Positions 1-12,300 of a stretch of DNA of 64,000 nt are shown here, piece by piece. Source of the DNA: Larix kaempferi (lineage: Eukaryota > Streptophyta > Pinopsida > Pinales > Pinaceae); NCBI GenBank assembly GCA_027924585.1, contig BSBM01000150.1, positions 15,119,001 to 15,183,000 of the forward strand, written 5' to 3'. The translations under genes were made by a program, and so were the position numbers. Position 1 is the first letter of the stretch. Every line of letters starts with the position of its first letter. The notes under the pieces are model-generated. The model had not been told where the DNA came from and did no database searches. It was given only the letters and a program-made list of their open reading frames with translations.

Positions 1-145
1 GATATGAAACTTTTACAGGTTGAATATCAGATCCCCATGTACCTTGTGTCCAAAGGAAAACCTCTAATTCATTGTACTTTATGATTTATGAGCTGTACAA
101 TATAGGGTTTCTGCATGTTCCAGATCTAAGTCAAAATCAGGTGAC
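1..145. other. Flanking DNA left of the giant element
   Basis: No open frame or repeat is recognised. This is the pre-insertion flank of the giant element; it continues at 21540 once the element and one copy of the duplication are removed. Confidence 0.4.
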
Positions 146-150
146 CTCTG
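146..150. repeat. Target-site duplication, left copy (ctctg)
   Basis: The five bases ctctg directly precede the LTR terminus TGTTG at 151 and recur directly after the other LTR terminus at 21535-21539. A 5-bp duplication is the usual product of Ty3/gypsy integrase and fixes both ends of the element. Confidence 0.93.
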
Positions 151-1175
151 TGTTGATGCCTCGGATATCGTAGCATCAATCAGAAAGGGATTCTCCCCAA
201 GAGACGGTCCCAATTAGACTATCTCCCGTTTGGTGTAGGGAATCCGTCCGGTTAGCGGTTTCCGGCAACCGTGGTTTTGGACTTTAAATCCGATTCTACC
301 GGTTATGGCCCGATCCACCTTTCTTTTGTGTTTTTTACGACTTTTATATGAGATGCAAGTGCCTAAATTATGCTTAATCTAAATGCAATTAAAACAGATC
401 TAAGCCTAAAAATGGGAATGCGTCTATCTATCCCTGCAGGGGAACACGCTTAAGGGGAGAGCAATCAGCTGTAACAGATATCGTAAACAAAGAACAGATA
501 GCTATTATTTCTCATGGTCAAAGTTACAGCAAGATGAAGATCTTGAGAAGATAGCTTCTCATTCAAAATGGAACGCATCTATTGCTAAAAAAAAAATAGA
601 GGAAAGCTAAAGGATAAGGAAACAGATCTAAAATGAAACTCAAAGAACGCATCTATTGCTCATGAACAGAAGAAAGCAAAATTATTTAATCTACATAACA
701 AGAATAAAGAAACAGATCTAGATGCAACGAAACTGGAATTAAACTAAAAGATCCCTGCAAGGAGCAATTTAAAGGCATGAACAATGAGCCATACGAATTA
801 TCCTGAAGAAAGAACAGTTAGCCATTCAATCTAGAAGAGAAATCTACAGCAGTGATAAAAGCATCAGCAGGTAGCTCCTGATTTAATATGAAACGCATTC
901 ATTGTTCATGAAAATGGGAAAAAATTCGTATGCACAGCAAGGAGCAAAAATAATTAATATAAAGACGTAGTTCGGATGATAAGAATGATCTCACAATACA
1001 GAACTGCAGTCATTAGAATAGTCCAATATACAGCAATCCAACATTCCATGCAAAACGTCCATCTCCCGTGGCTTCTATTAGAAAATTCAATTTACAGACC
1101 CGATACAAGATAGCTCATATCGTTTGCCAAAATTTTCATTCCCTGCAAAAAGTCCTTTCCAATCTTTCCTAGATG

Positions 1176-1185
1176 CTATTTATAG
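1176..1185 (-). promoter_or_regulatory. TATA box copy in the 3' LTR
   Basis: The minus strand reads ctataaatag, identical to the copy at 15459-15468 in the 5' LTR. It lies about 260 bp downstream of the end of the embedded gene. In this LTR it would not drive the element but could read outward into flanking DNA. Confidence 0.6.
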
Positions 1186-1442
1186 CTACAACTTTGCCCT
1201 TTGGGCTGACACCTAGCACGTTCCACCTGTCATTTACAAGGATTTCTACTATAATCGATCACCAAAAATGGCCACTTCCTTTACAAAAATATTTTGACAA
1301 AAAAATAGGGACAGCTGTCCCATGGCTTACGCCTTACATATTCAAAATATACGTAACAGAAAATTTGTTAACATCAAAGCTTTCCCTGCTGGGCACGTGT
1401 TTGGCTGCAGAGAGTGGATCACTGAATTCAGCCTCTTCATTC

Positions 1443-4400
1443 CTATGCGCGAGCTTCTGCTGGCACAGGGTCGCCCAAGTTGATGGTCACTGATGCTGCC
1501 TGGGAAGAGGCCCTCGAATCCCCTGCTGATGCTGCTCCTGCTGTTGCTGAAGCTTTCCTGACCTCCTCTTCTATGTAGCTGTGCCACACACCTGTGTCCC
1601 TTATGATTATGTTTGCTGCAGCAGGAAACATGATTTTCTGAGAAGTTACATTCTTCCCGAGCTCTATTTTAATGCTTTGTACTTCTGCTTCAGCAACCTG
1701 ATATGTTTCCTTCAGCAGATGATTGTGAAGTGTTGATGAACCGATGTAATGTTGGAGATCATCCATGGCCAGGACATCAATGCTTTTCACATACTCCATC
1801 TGGACGCCTAGCTCTTCTTTCAGTTGAGACAACCGCTGCTCCTTTTCCGGGAAGTCTTCTAGGGTCTGAGGGAAACTCAATGTGCAGTTGTCATGGACTC
1901 CTTTGAGCTTTTGGTATAGGTTGTTGATTCTATCTGTTGTCCTCTGCACACTGGCCATTAGCTTATTGGCACAGTTCCTACCAAACTCCAACAAGGCTAT
2001 ATCTTCATTAAAATCTTCCACGGCCTTAAAAGGAAGATGCGGGGGGAAACCTCCTTTCCCTTCCCTCCATGCCATCTGACTTATGACATTTGCCTTGACA
2101 CGGGTATTCTTAGCTTTGAGCCTGTGGGCTTCCGTATTGACCTCTTTTAGCCTACCCATCATGGCCTTGAGTTTGCATACCTCGTCAGTGATTAGCTCTT
2201 GAGAGCCATACACTTGCTGCAGGATATTGCATGACAGCTCGTGGAAGGGAGACATGTCCAAGGTTCTGCTCTCCGCTTGCTCTAAACGCTCAGCTAATGT
2301 CTGCTTGTCTGCTTCTAACTGGGAAGCCTTTTCTTCTGCTCCATTCTTCTCCGCTTCTGCAATCATTATCTGGAGTGCTAGCTGGTCCTTTTCCTCCTCC
2401 AAGTGACTGTACTTGTTTGACAGCTCCCTATGCTCAGCGTACAAGCAATTATATTTGTTTACTGCCAGGTCCCTTTGGGCTTGCTCATTAGCCACATTTT
2501 GTTGCAGGGTGCGTGCTCTCTTCTTTGTCAATATATTTTCTTTGACTATAACCCCTACATTGGCAAATGATGCCTGTGCTGTTGCTATAACTACGGATGC
2601 CATGGCGATGGGATCTGCATCTGTGTTCTGCATGACAGCGACCTCTCGGTGAGTAACTATGTCATCATGGAAGGGACTTTTAATCCTCTCTTCTGATTGG
2701 AGGACCATTGTTTTCCTTTTCTTGTCATAGACAAACTCATTCCATTTGGACACCGTACGCTTCCCAGATGCAGTGTATGGGACAATTGGTCGGTTTATGA
2801 TGTCTATGTCTTCTTCCATAGGTGGGGTTCGGACTTCCTGAGCGGGGTCTGCTCCTTCCTTTTGGGTACCAGAGCCACCTGCTTGAGAGGTGTCTATCTC
2901 CATGTCTTGTACACCGGACCCACCTGCCTCGGTATCTTCCCTTGCCTTCAATTCTTCCTCCGCCTTCTTCCTTGCTTCAGCTTGCTCAGTCTCTGCTTCT
3001 TTCTGCTTTTGGGCTTCTTCAGCCTCTTTCCGCAGTCTTTCATTTTCAGCGTCTTGTTGCTTTCTTGCTTCCTCGGCTTCCTTTTGTAACCTTGCCTCTT
3101 CTCTTAATCTGAGCTCTCCCTGAGCTCGGGCATCCTTGGCTTCTTTCTCCTTTTGCTGGATGGTCTTCTGGGATTTGGTTGAACTAGAGCTCGCTCCAGT
3201 ACTTTGGCGACAGATCCGTAGCTCAGTCATGTTGCTGATGCCTCTGAATGCTTCCTCCTCGGCATCGGGGTAGTGGGAGTATTCGAAGTTAGCATAGTTC
3301 CCCTTGCAATGCTCGGCCACTTTACCCTTTCTGTCGTTCCTGTGGAAGATGACCTCACCGAAGTGGAAGGCCTTCAACTCTTGAACAAATTCATCGGCAG
3401 AGGCCACCCCTGAAAACTTGTAAGCACCTATGCAGAAAGGTAGGGGGGGAAAGGAAGCCTTGTGTAGCTTGTGGAGGAATGCTCCAATCCCATCCAAGGA
3501 ATGCTCCAATCCCATCCAAGAAGAGTTGTCTTACTGCTTCCTTGAGCACCACATAGTTTGTGGCATACTGCGGCAATATGTATGGGGGCTTAGTCCCTCC
3601 GAACATTCTCAGGTAGGTACCTTGTTCTGAAAAGTAAAAGTCCCCATAATCCCCCAGGACTTCCAAAGCATTTTGTGACAGGTAATTTGGTTCTTCCTTG
3701 AACATTTTCTCGTATAGGGGCATGATGAACCCCTCACAGATGAGTTTGTAGCTGGGCTTGTAGTTCTGAGCCCACAACATCTTGAATGCGACGTAGACCG
3801 GGGCGGTGGCCCTATCCCATGCACACCCCAATTTGGGGAACTCTATCTTGGCCAAGATACAATCTATCAGGTATGAAGACATGAAGAATTCAGCCTTCTT
3901 CAAGGCCAGCCCGGGCTTAGCAGCACTTATCATTGAGGCCAGACTATCTGACAAGATAGTGGCCCAGTCAAACACTGTCCCCTGAAATGCCACATAGTGA
4001 ATGATAGGGACCCACTGAATCTTGTATACTGTGCCATCGGGCATGCCGAAGATTCTGCACAGCATTAAAGCGATCAATCTGAAAGGGGCCCTCAGGTTCT
4101 GCACGTCATATTCATCATTTCCCTTCTTCCTAAAATGCTTCCCTCCCCTCAATAGCTTCTTGGCCATCTCGACGTTATCCATTTGGCCCAACCATTCGTC
4201 AGTCAGAGCTTGTTGGACACGGGGAAATCTGTAGGCTGCCGCAATATACGCGGGTTGAAACGAGGCGATAGCCATTTTCCCGCTATCGTTTATCACTCTC
4301 CCTTCGGCATCTGCATGTTGGAGTATCCACTCGATCACTTCAGCACAGGGGAACAGCTCAGGGCGGGTAGCGGCTCTAGTTATGCCTGAGGCTCTGATGT

Positions 4401-4593
4401 TAAGATAGATTGGTGCTTCCTCTAGCAGCATATCTGGGATTTCTTGGTCCCGGATCATTCTGTAGATGTCTCCCCATCTAATTTCTGGAGGGACACCAGT
4501 AGTGCACCTAGTGTCCTGGAGCGAGGTTTCAATCTTGGGAGGGGCAGGCTTCTTTTCTGTCATCTTCGCCTTCTTCTTACCGGTTTTCGGCAT
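1443..4593 (-). pseudogene. LTR-embedded accessory gene, frameshifted copy
   Basis: This is the 3' LTR copy of the gene that is intact at 15719-18853. The start codon at 4593 and the first ~370 codons match the intact copy. A 22-bp tandem duplication (3477-3520) then shifts the frame, and the first frame runs out at 3391. The downstream frame reopens from about 3515 and continues to a TAG at 1443, two codons earlier than in the intact copy because CAG became TAG. Apart from these breaks the two copies differ at few positions. Both LTRs are copied from one template at integration, so the duplication arose after this insertion. Confidence 0.9.
3477..3520. repeat. 22-bp tandem duplication breaking the LTR gene
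   Basis: Units 3477-3498 and 3499-3520 are identical. The 5' LTR has a single copy at the matching place (about 17759-17780). Since 22 is not a multiple of 3, the reading frame is broken. Confidence 0.95.
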
Positions 4594-5689
4594 CCTGATT
4601 TATCCCTGATAACATCCATATCAAAGTCATTATTTGAGCAACAGGCTGTAAAGTTTTAGCAGAGAGCAACATCGTTTTAATATCAATGAGATAAGTCAAT
4701 GAAGCAAATATTTAGGAAGCAAAACATTATTTCAACATAAGACACAAATTGAAACATTTGAAGCTCTTAAAAGACGAGTCTGGGATAAGCTATGTTGCGG
4801 AAGTTATTGGTTTTCGGACCGATAGGCGATTTGCGGAAGCAATTGGCTTCCGGTTCCGCCTTGCGGAAGGAGATGTCTTTCGTTATAGTTGCGGTTGGAG
4901 AGGTTGATGGCGGGGAGACGCGGGTTGACTCGGTGAGGGCTTTGAATGCTATCGTCACGCGCGGCCACTCGCCGAGTTGCTCTATGGGATACTCTGGTCC
5001 GAGCGAAGGTGACGGCGCCGGGGATATGCTGACGGGGAGTGCTAGAGCGGCCATGGCTTCCGGTTTCGGCTCACGTGGCTTGAACGTCCACGGGTTTCGG
5101 CTCGCGTGTAGGGGCTGAGGCTTATGGAAGGGCCCAGGGTTTTAAGTCCGGAGTTTACGGCCGGGGACATGGAAAGCCCATGGGGTTTCGATAAATTCTC
5201 CAAAAAGAGGTGCGCGGCCCGGGGGTAAAACGGACAAGGTTAACGGCCTGCACCAACCGCCTTGGCTTAATAAAATAAGTCATGCCAATGTTTAAATCGA
5301 TGCCTATGACGTTTTGTATGACGGCTAAAACATTCAACTGTATCTGACGGGTAAAACATAGCCCTTTACGGGTGTTTTGCCGGTCAAAACCCCACTAAGA
5401 CCCGTTGTTTTCCCACAAACGACAACCCAATGGCGAAATTCCAGGTTAGAATCCTACCTGGCACCGTGGGGATTGCTTGAGCAAGGTGGCCGCGAGCACG
5501 GACGAGCGAGGTGAGCTGGAGCGATTTGCACGATGTCGCACGTCGTTGGCCGATTCAAAAAACAATGGTGTATTGGGTCGAGCCCCTACCGTATTTTAGA
5601 AAGAATGGCACGTGTGAGCATTCAATTAGGTAGGTGACGCGGTTAAAACGAGGTTTAAATTCACCGCGCGTAGCGGTCATGTCAAACGA

Positions 5690-7030
5690 TCTCGGTTTTC
5701 ATGCGACCGTCATTCGCGGGGCCAGTTTGTGAATCGTATCCGCCGTTGCGGAAGGGTTCGACGAAAGCTTCCGCCGTTTCGGGGCTTACTGCGGAAAGGA
5801 AAATCGAAGCCTTCCGCGAAAGACCGCCGCGTAGCAGACGGGTAACGCCAAGGTTTCCGCCCTTTCGGAACGATATGGTGAATGCTCCCGGTGTTTTTCG
5901 GAAGGCTTTTTTGAAAGCTTCCGCGAACCAAAAAATTCGAAGTTTCATTGATTTTCGGGAGGGTTTGGCGAAGGCTCCCGCTAGTTTCGGAAAGCTTTTG
6001 TGAATGGCTTCCGCCGTTTCGGAAGGAAAACTTATACTCTTCCGCGCAGTTTCCCGGGATCGTTTCGAAGTCCTTTTTTTCGAGCGGTTTAAGTGGTTTG
6101 GTTCCGCCGTTTCGGGAGGGTAGCCCGAAGGCTCCCGCGGTTTCGGGAGCAAAAGGCTGAAGGCTTTCGCCGAAGTTCTCCGAAAAATTCTAAGTTTTTT
6201 CATATCTTCGGAAGGAAATCGTGGATTCCTCCGCGGGACTTATCCGAATGGCTTCCGCCGTTTTGGGACGTTTTCACGAACTGTCCTCGCCGTTTCGGGA
6301 GCAAAGCCGGAACCTTTCCGCGGTTGCGGAAGGCTTGAGTGAAGGGCTCCGCCGTCTCTGGAGGTTTTATTGTTTCGGAACTTGAACCGTTCCGTAGAAG
6401 CAACGATCGAAAAAAAATCCAAGTCTTTTTACTTCGGAAGGCTTAGGCGTGCGGTCTATGAGGATGGCTTCCGCTGTTTCGGGTGGTTTTATTGAATTCC
6501 CCCGCCGTTTCGGGAGCAAAGGCCGCAGGCTTCCGCGACAGTTTCTTGAAACATTCTAAGTCCTTTTCATAGTTTCGGAAGGAAAACTTATACTCTTCCG
6601 CGCAACTTATCCGAATGGCTTCCGCCGTTTCGGGAGACAGCCTTGAATCGCTCCGCCGTTTCGGCGAGGTTATACCAGTGGTTTCCGCAACTTATAGCCA
6701 TAATCTGAGTCTCTTTTCGGGGAGATATCACGGCGGCTTCCGCTGTTTCGGAAGGGTTCACTGAATTCCCCCGCCGTTTCGGGCGGTTGAAACTAAAAGT
6801 TCTCTAAGTCCCTTTGTTCCCGCAGTTTTTTCTAATCGGAAGAAAATCTAAGTCCTTTTCGGGAGATTTAAGGTGAATGAATCCCGCAATTTCGGGAGAC
6901 AAAACCGGAACCTGTCCGTGGTCGCGGAAGGCTTCAACGAAAGCTTCCGCCGTTTCGGGAACAAATTTTCAATGGCTTCGGCAGATTTTGACAAAGGAAA
7001 TCTCAGTCCTTCTTTCGGAAAGGTTGGACG
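5690..7030. repeat. Degenerate hairpin-motif region in U3 of the 3' LTR
   Basis: Dozens of short motifs of the form ttccg-n4..6-cggaa or cgggag recur at irregular spacing (for example ttccgccgtttcggaagg). Each can form a small stem-loop. The region is GC-rich compared with the rest of the LTR and produces many short open frames on both strands that I do not regard as genes. It lies at the upstream end of U3, where enhancers are expected. Confidence 0.75.
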
Positions 7031-7273
7031 TTTGTCTTTGAAGTCCAGGAGATAGTCCGAATTATCCCAAAACGTTGGGGAAAAGTCTGAGTTATCTTTT
7101 GGCTCTTTGGGGAGAACATGGAGGGATTGATGGCAAGATGTTCAGCGGGGAAATAAGATTTTATGTTGACAACAGAGCTGACAGCTGGCTTCTCAAGCAA
7201 ACTTTCTACAAAATATACAGGAGGGGCCCCAACATGTACAAAATTTTTGGGGAGGGGTGTTGCTGCAACAACA

Positions 7274-8329
7274 ATGGCGAGTCGCTGGCGAATACAGATC
7301 TCTGAAAAATTCCTCTTCATGGTCCGAAACCTCATTAACAACATCCACCTCGGGAGTACTACTCAGCTAAGCATTTTAGACTCATGCGGGGAAAAGAGGC
7401 ACTTTTCCTGCTAGTCATTGGGGAAAGGGGAGCTTTGACCGAGACATCTTCACCACTCCCAGAGGGCCAGCATATGAGATTCATTTTAGGAGGGTCATCT
7501 TTCAAAAGGTCACTACTGCCGGACTCCACAGGATTCACAACACTTTCTCATGGACATTATTGTTCTTGTTCCTCATTCCCATGCTGTTGGCACCCTTTGG
7601 GATGCTTGTACTTTGGACAGCTTAGCTGTTTGAGCCTTCCAGGGATATTTTCTTTTGGACATGATCTTTGATTTGGGCTCCTCAATCCATAATGTCCTTT
7701 TTTGTGAGTTAGAATTTTATTGATTTGATTTGATCAAACTTCACGGACGGAGAGGAGCCCATTTTGAGCTGAGTCTTTTGGACAGCCTTCTAGATTTTAC
7801 ATGTCTTTTGCTTTTGTCTCAGCCGTGCTTTAATTGAGGCGAGAATCCCTGGAAAACAGACTCTTGAATGTAGGCCATTTTAGCTATTAAATCTGCAGCA
7901 TGGAGTCATCTCAATACCCCATGTCCTCGAGAGGTGCCACTTTCCATGGGTCCAACTCAGGTAACCTTCTTGAGATGCCTTTAAAGTGTGAGAGTGGGTG
8001 GAGCCCAATGATAGTAGTGAAGATGGTCATAGGTCTCCGCTATTAAACAGGATTAGTGGGACTAGCAGGGTAGGCTTCCCTTCTTTTGAACATTTCAGCG
8101 AGAGCACAGCGGACCGGGTTTACTGAGCAAGGTTCCAGACTCATGGGTTGCGAGTTTTCTTTGAGAGAGCTATCTTCAACGGGAAACTCAACAAAAAAGG
8201 GGGCCTTCAGAAAACAAAACTTGTCGAAAAGTTCAAATAAGAAAGAAAGAAAGAACATGGCCGGAATAAAACAGCTAAAAGCGAAAGTGAAAGGACAACT
8301 TTATTTATGTACAGGAAGTCTCGAGGAGA
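7274..8329 (-). other. 3' untranslated interior of the giant element
   Basis: About 1.06 kb separates the end of pol from the 3' LTR. No convincing gene is seen. A polypurine tract is expected directly beside the LTR at 7274, but the minus strand there reads gcgactcgccat. The nearest purine run (gaagaggaa) is about 30 bases away. Confidence 0.6.
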
Positions 8330-9301
8330 CTATGCGAAGTATTGTTTCAGAGCGAGGCCATTGAGAGGAAGGGCCACTTCCTCTCCCTCGAGGTTTGTCA
8401 ATTTATAAGTGGATGGGCCTAATTTTGCAGAAATTTGGTACGGGCCTACCCATAGATGTTGAAATTTCGTATGCATTCCTTTGCCCTCATGATTATGATC
8501 CCATTTCAGGACTAAGTCCCCGACTTCAAAATCCCTCTTGCCGGATTTCCTCTTATCGAACCATCTCTTAACTATGTCCTGGTGATGATGGAATCGGTCT
8601 TTGGCTTTGTGTCGGGCTTCTTCCAGTCGAAGCAGGGTGTTGATCCTGGATTGCAAGGCTTGGCTACCAGAACCCCGAGAGGCTTGGGATAATTGCAAGG
8701 AAGGTAGTAAGATGTTTGGGGGAAGGGTGGCTTCCTTGCCATAGATGAGAGTGAAAGGGGAGACACATAAAGCATTCTTCGGGGTTACCCTATCTGCCCA
8801 TAAGGCGTTTGGGAGAGCCACATGCCAACTTCTCTGGTTTTCTATCACAGTTTTCTTAAGGATTCGAATCAGATTCTTGTTTGAGGATTCAGCTAATCCG
8901 TTTCCCTGAGGGTAGTAATTGGCTGAATAATGCAACTTAATTCCCCATTCATAAACAAATTCATTTATCTTGCAAGATGAAAAATAAGTAGCATTATCAA
9001 AAACAAGAGAAATTGGAACCCCAAACCTGGTCATGATGTTTTCTTTCAAGAAGCTGATGACTGCGTCTTCATTGATCTTGCGCAACGGGATGGCCTCCGT
9101 CCACCTGGTGAAGAAATCGGTAGCCGTCAGGATGTATCTATGTTGCAATGAAGAATTTGGATTTATTTCTCCGATAACATCTATGCCCCATTGCTCAAAA
9201 GGTTCAGAGGTAATGACCGGCTGCAATGGGCCTGCGGCCTTAGGTAACTTCACAGCGCTTCTTTGACATACATCACAGTTTCGTGCGTATGTGTGGGCAT
9301 C
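8330..9301 (-). CDS. pol: Integrase core and C-terminal part of pol, downstream of an in-frame stop
   Basis: This continues pol in the same frame after the TGA at 9304-9302. It opens with the two zinc-finger cysteines (CDVC) that complete the HHCC motif begun upstream. Counting from the first methionine (at 9253), the core has the DD35E catalytic triad: Asp25 (GIDVIG), Asp86 (VFDN) and Glu122 (GLAES). The C-terminal domain carries the VGPY motif (GPY/F module); no chromodomain is visible. The frame ends at 8330. The ATG at 9253 is internal, so this part would be made only by readthrough of the stop. It inserts element cDNA into the host genome. Function is sure; activity of this copy is doubtful. 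Confidence 0.85.
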   Translation of the reverse strand, partial: DAHTYARNCDVCQRSAVKLPKAAGPLQPVITSEPFEQWGIDVIGEINPNSSLQHRYILTATDFFTRWTEAIPLRKINEDAVISFLKENIMTRFGVPISLVFDNATYFSSCKINEFVYEWGIKLHYSANYYPQGNGLAESSNKNLIRILKKTVIENQRSWHVALPNALWADRVTPKNALCVSPFTLIYGKEATLPPNILLPSLQLSQASRGSGSQALQSRINTLLRLEEARHKAKDRFHHHQDIVKRWFDKRKSGKRDFEVGDLVLKWDHNHEGKGMHTKFQHLWVGPYQISAKLGPSTYKLTNLEGEEVALPLNGLALKQYFA

Positions 9302-12300
9302 TCAAAACAGAGTGGGCCAGTAATAACCAGCTCTCAGTATCTTGTGTGCTGTCGTCTCTCCTGAATAATGGCCACCTGCGGGGCCATCATGCAATTCTTT
9401 GACAACTTTGTTTGCATCCTCCTTTTCCAAACACCTAAGAAGGACTCCATCATAATTCTTTCTAAAAAGAATCCCATCGATGATTTGATAGGGTGCCGAT
9501 TTCAAGCGGAGTGCCCTTCTTTGTTTAGAATTCCAGTGTTCGGGTAGATATCCCTGCTGTAAATAGTGTACTAGATCCCTATACCATGACTGGGGAGCTG
9601 TAAAGATATGGCATACCTCAACCGAATTGAGCTCAGCTTCATTTCTCCAATGGTGCTCTTCATCAGTCGAGTTTCCCGCCAGTAACTTGCATAGACCTTG
9701 TCCTTTGATGATTGTAGCCGGTTTAAATTCCAAATCATACTCCTGCAGAGCTGTGACCCAGTTCCCTCTCCTCTCTCCCAATTCCTTTTGAACGAAAAGG
9801 GATCTGACAGCTGGATGGGGAACTATGACTTTAGTTCTGTTCTTCAAAATGTATGGCCTAAACTGCTTGACTGCTTTGAAGACCGCGTAGGCATGCTTGT
9901 CCACCACGGGATAGTTCAGCTCAGCCCCCTGCAGACCAGTGCTCATAAACGAAATTGGGTATTCTTCCCCCAACTCCACCTTTTGCGTGAGTACAGCTGC
10001 GAGAGAGTCATCCGAAGCGAAGGTATACAGGATGAAATCTTTATCAAAATCTGGACTTCTTAAGGAAGGAGCTTTAGCTACAGCTGCCTTGATATCTCTA
10101 AATGCGTCCTTCTCCAAATCTGTCCACTTGAATTGTGTGCTTTGTTTGACCATCTGTTGCAATGGCTTAACGATTTGTGCAAAATCCGGAACAAATCTGC
10201 GGACAAAATTGATGGTGCCCATAAAAGACTGCATGGATTTTTTGTTGTGAGGCATCGGAATCTTATTAATAGCTTGGACTCTTTCCTGGTCGATAGACAC
10301 TCCCCCTTTGGAGATGATATGACCCAAGAGCTTACCTTCGGGTACAGCAAACACGCTCTTCTTGGGATTCAAAGAGATACCATACTTCCGGCAACGATCA
10401 AAGATGTGCCTCAAATGACCAACATGATCTTCCCTTTTCTTCGAAAAGACTGTCACATCATCCAAGTAGACAACAACGCATTGCCCACCCAATCCTCGGA
10501 AGGCAATATCCATCGCCCTTTGGAATGTAGCTCCAGCATTTATCAGACCAAATGGCATTCTCCTGTAAGCGAAAGTTCCCCACTTAGTCCTGAAGGTAGT
10601 CTTGAGACGATCTTCTTCGGCTACTAACACTTGATTATAGCCAGAGAAACCATCGAGGAGAGAAAACAATTCAGATCCATACACCATTTGTAGGATTTGC
10701 TCCATTGAAGGCACGGGGTAGTTGTCTTTATATGAGGCTTTGTTTAAATTTCTGAAATCTACACATAGCCTTATCTCTCCTGACTTCTTCCTTACGGGAA
10801 CCAAGTTTGCAACCCACTCAGAATGCCGAACTTTGAAGATTATCTTAGCGTCCAGGAGCTTCTTTAATTCCTTTTGGATCAGCGGTTCTAGAGTAGGATG
10901 CATCCTCCTTAACTGCTGCTGAAATGGTTTGACACCCGCTTTCATTGGTATAACATGCTGAATGATGCGGACGTCATATGTTTTCAGATCTTCATAGGTC
11001 CATGCAAAAACATCCTTGTACTGTTTAAACAACTTGATGAACCTGTCTCTCTCTCCTGGTGAACAACATTTGCCAAGGCTGACAAATTTTGGTTCTGCCT
11101 CGGTACCCAAATTAACCAACTCATGTTGCATTGATGAGCTGTTAGTTTTGGTGTTAGCTGGTCTTATGAACTTATTTTGAAGATCAAAAAGCATTTCGAG
11201 GGACCTGACCCCTCTTGGCATGAAATTTCCTTTCTCGTCATCTTTCTTTATCAAATCAGCATCATGTTCTTCCTCATCTATTGCAGCTCCTTGAAAACTG
11301 TCTTCGTTCGTCAGGAAGCTGATAATTTGCTCATCATCATCGAAGACTCTGAAGTTCGTGATGTTATCGGGAATGGAAGGCCTGAAAATCAATTCAATTG
11401 AGCATTTATTATTTGACGGCACCAATCTAGAAGCAGATGTTGCTAATAAATCAGCAGCAGAATTTTGCAATCTAGGAATTGATTTTATATTGAAAGCGTC
11501 AAAATGCATGATTAGATCCCATACCTCAGCCTGATAACCTTTCAAGTGAGGTGAGAGACAATGGATGGTGTCCCTTACCTGTCTTACAACTATCTCCGAG
11601 TCACCAAAAACCTTCAGGTACTTAACATTTAAGCCAATGGCCTTCTTTAAACCGTGTACCAAAGCTTCATATTCAGCGGTGTTATTAGTACAATCGAATT
11701 CTAATCTACAAGACAAAAAATACTTGTTTCTTTTCGGATCTAACAGAACACAACCGGCTCCGGATCCTTCCAGAGTTTTAGAGCCATCAAAGTATAATGT
11801 CCAAAAGATATCTTTAGGTTTAGCTGGGTTAGTTTCTTTGTGGTCTATGTTAGCAACTAAATTGACTATGTTACAATCAACATCATCAGTCCGAGAGAAA
11901 TGAAGGAGATCGGACTGTTTGTCTGATTCATGGCAAAAGGTTTCAGATTGATAGTTACCCGGATCCATTTCTAAGAAGTAATTTCCCAGAACCGAGGAAG
12001 AGAAAGTTACAGCCTCATTCTTTTCTTCTAGCTGGGTTACATTTTGTTTCATATGAGGTTCCCTAAGAACTTTAATCTGATTTTGTCTGTTCTGATATGG
12101 CAGCCATAGGTGAGACCAATCGGTAGCAAAGTAGCCACTCAGCTTGGTGGACCAATCCCTACTCAAAATCAGCCCATAAGCTTCAGGGATATCGACCACC
12201 ATTATGTCAATAAATTGGCAGACTCTAGGATCAGCTGACAGTCTAATTAGAACATCTTTCATCTCACCAATTACTTTAACAGCAGTCCTATCTAATTGGA

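Larger units (their letters stand above)
151..7273 (-). repeat. 3' LTR of the giant element (7,123 bp)
   Basis: This is a direct repeat of 14435-21534. On the minus strand U3 starts at 7273 with TGTTGTTGC and the LTR ends at 151. It is 23 bp longer than the other LTR; 22 of these come from a tandem duplication at 3477-3520 that frameshifts the embedded gene. It contains in reading order a GC-rich hairpin-motif region (about 7030-5690), an upstream control-like stretch (5650-4600), the embedded gene (4593-1443), a TATA box (1185-1176) and a presumed R-U5 of about 1 kb. Confidence 0.93.

Noticed and set aside
2231-3123. Plus-strand frames opposite the LTR gene
   Set aside because: They are complements of the Glu/Lys/Ala coiled-coil coding region and have no independent support.
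5682-6422. Open frames in the GC-rich U3 region (also 19943-20683)
   Set aside because: They overlap in all directions, follow the ttccg/cggaa repeats and show no family resemblance.
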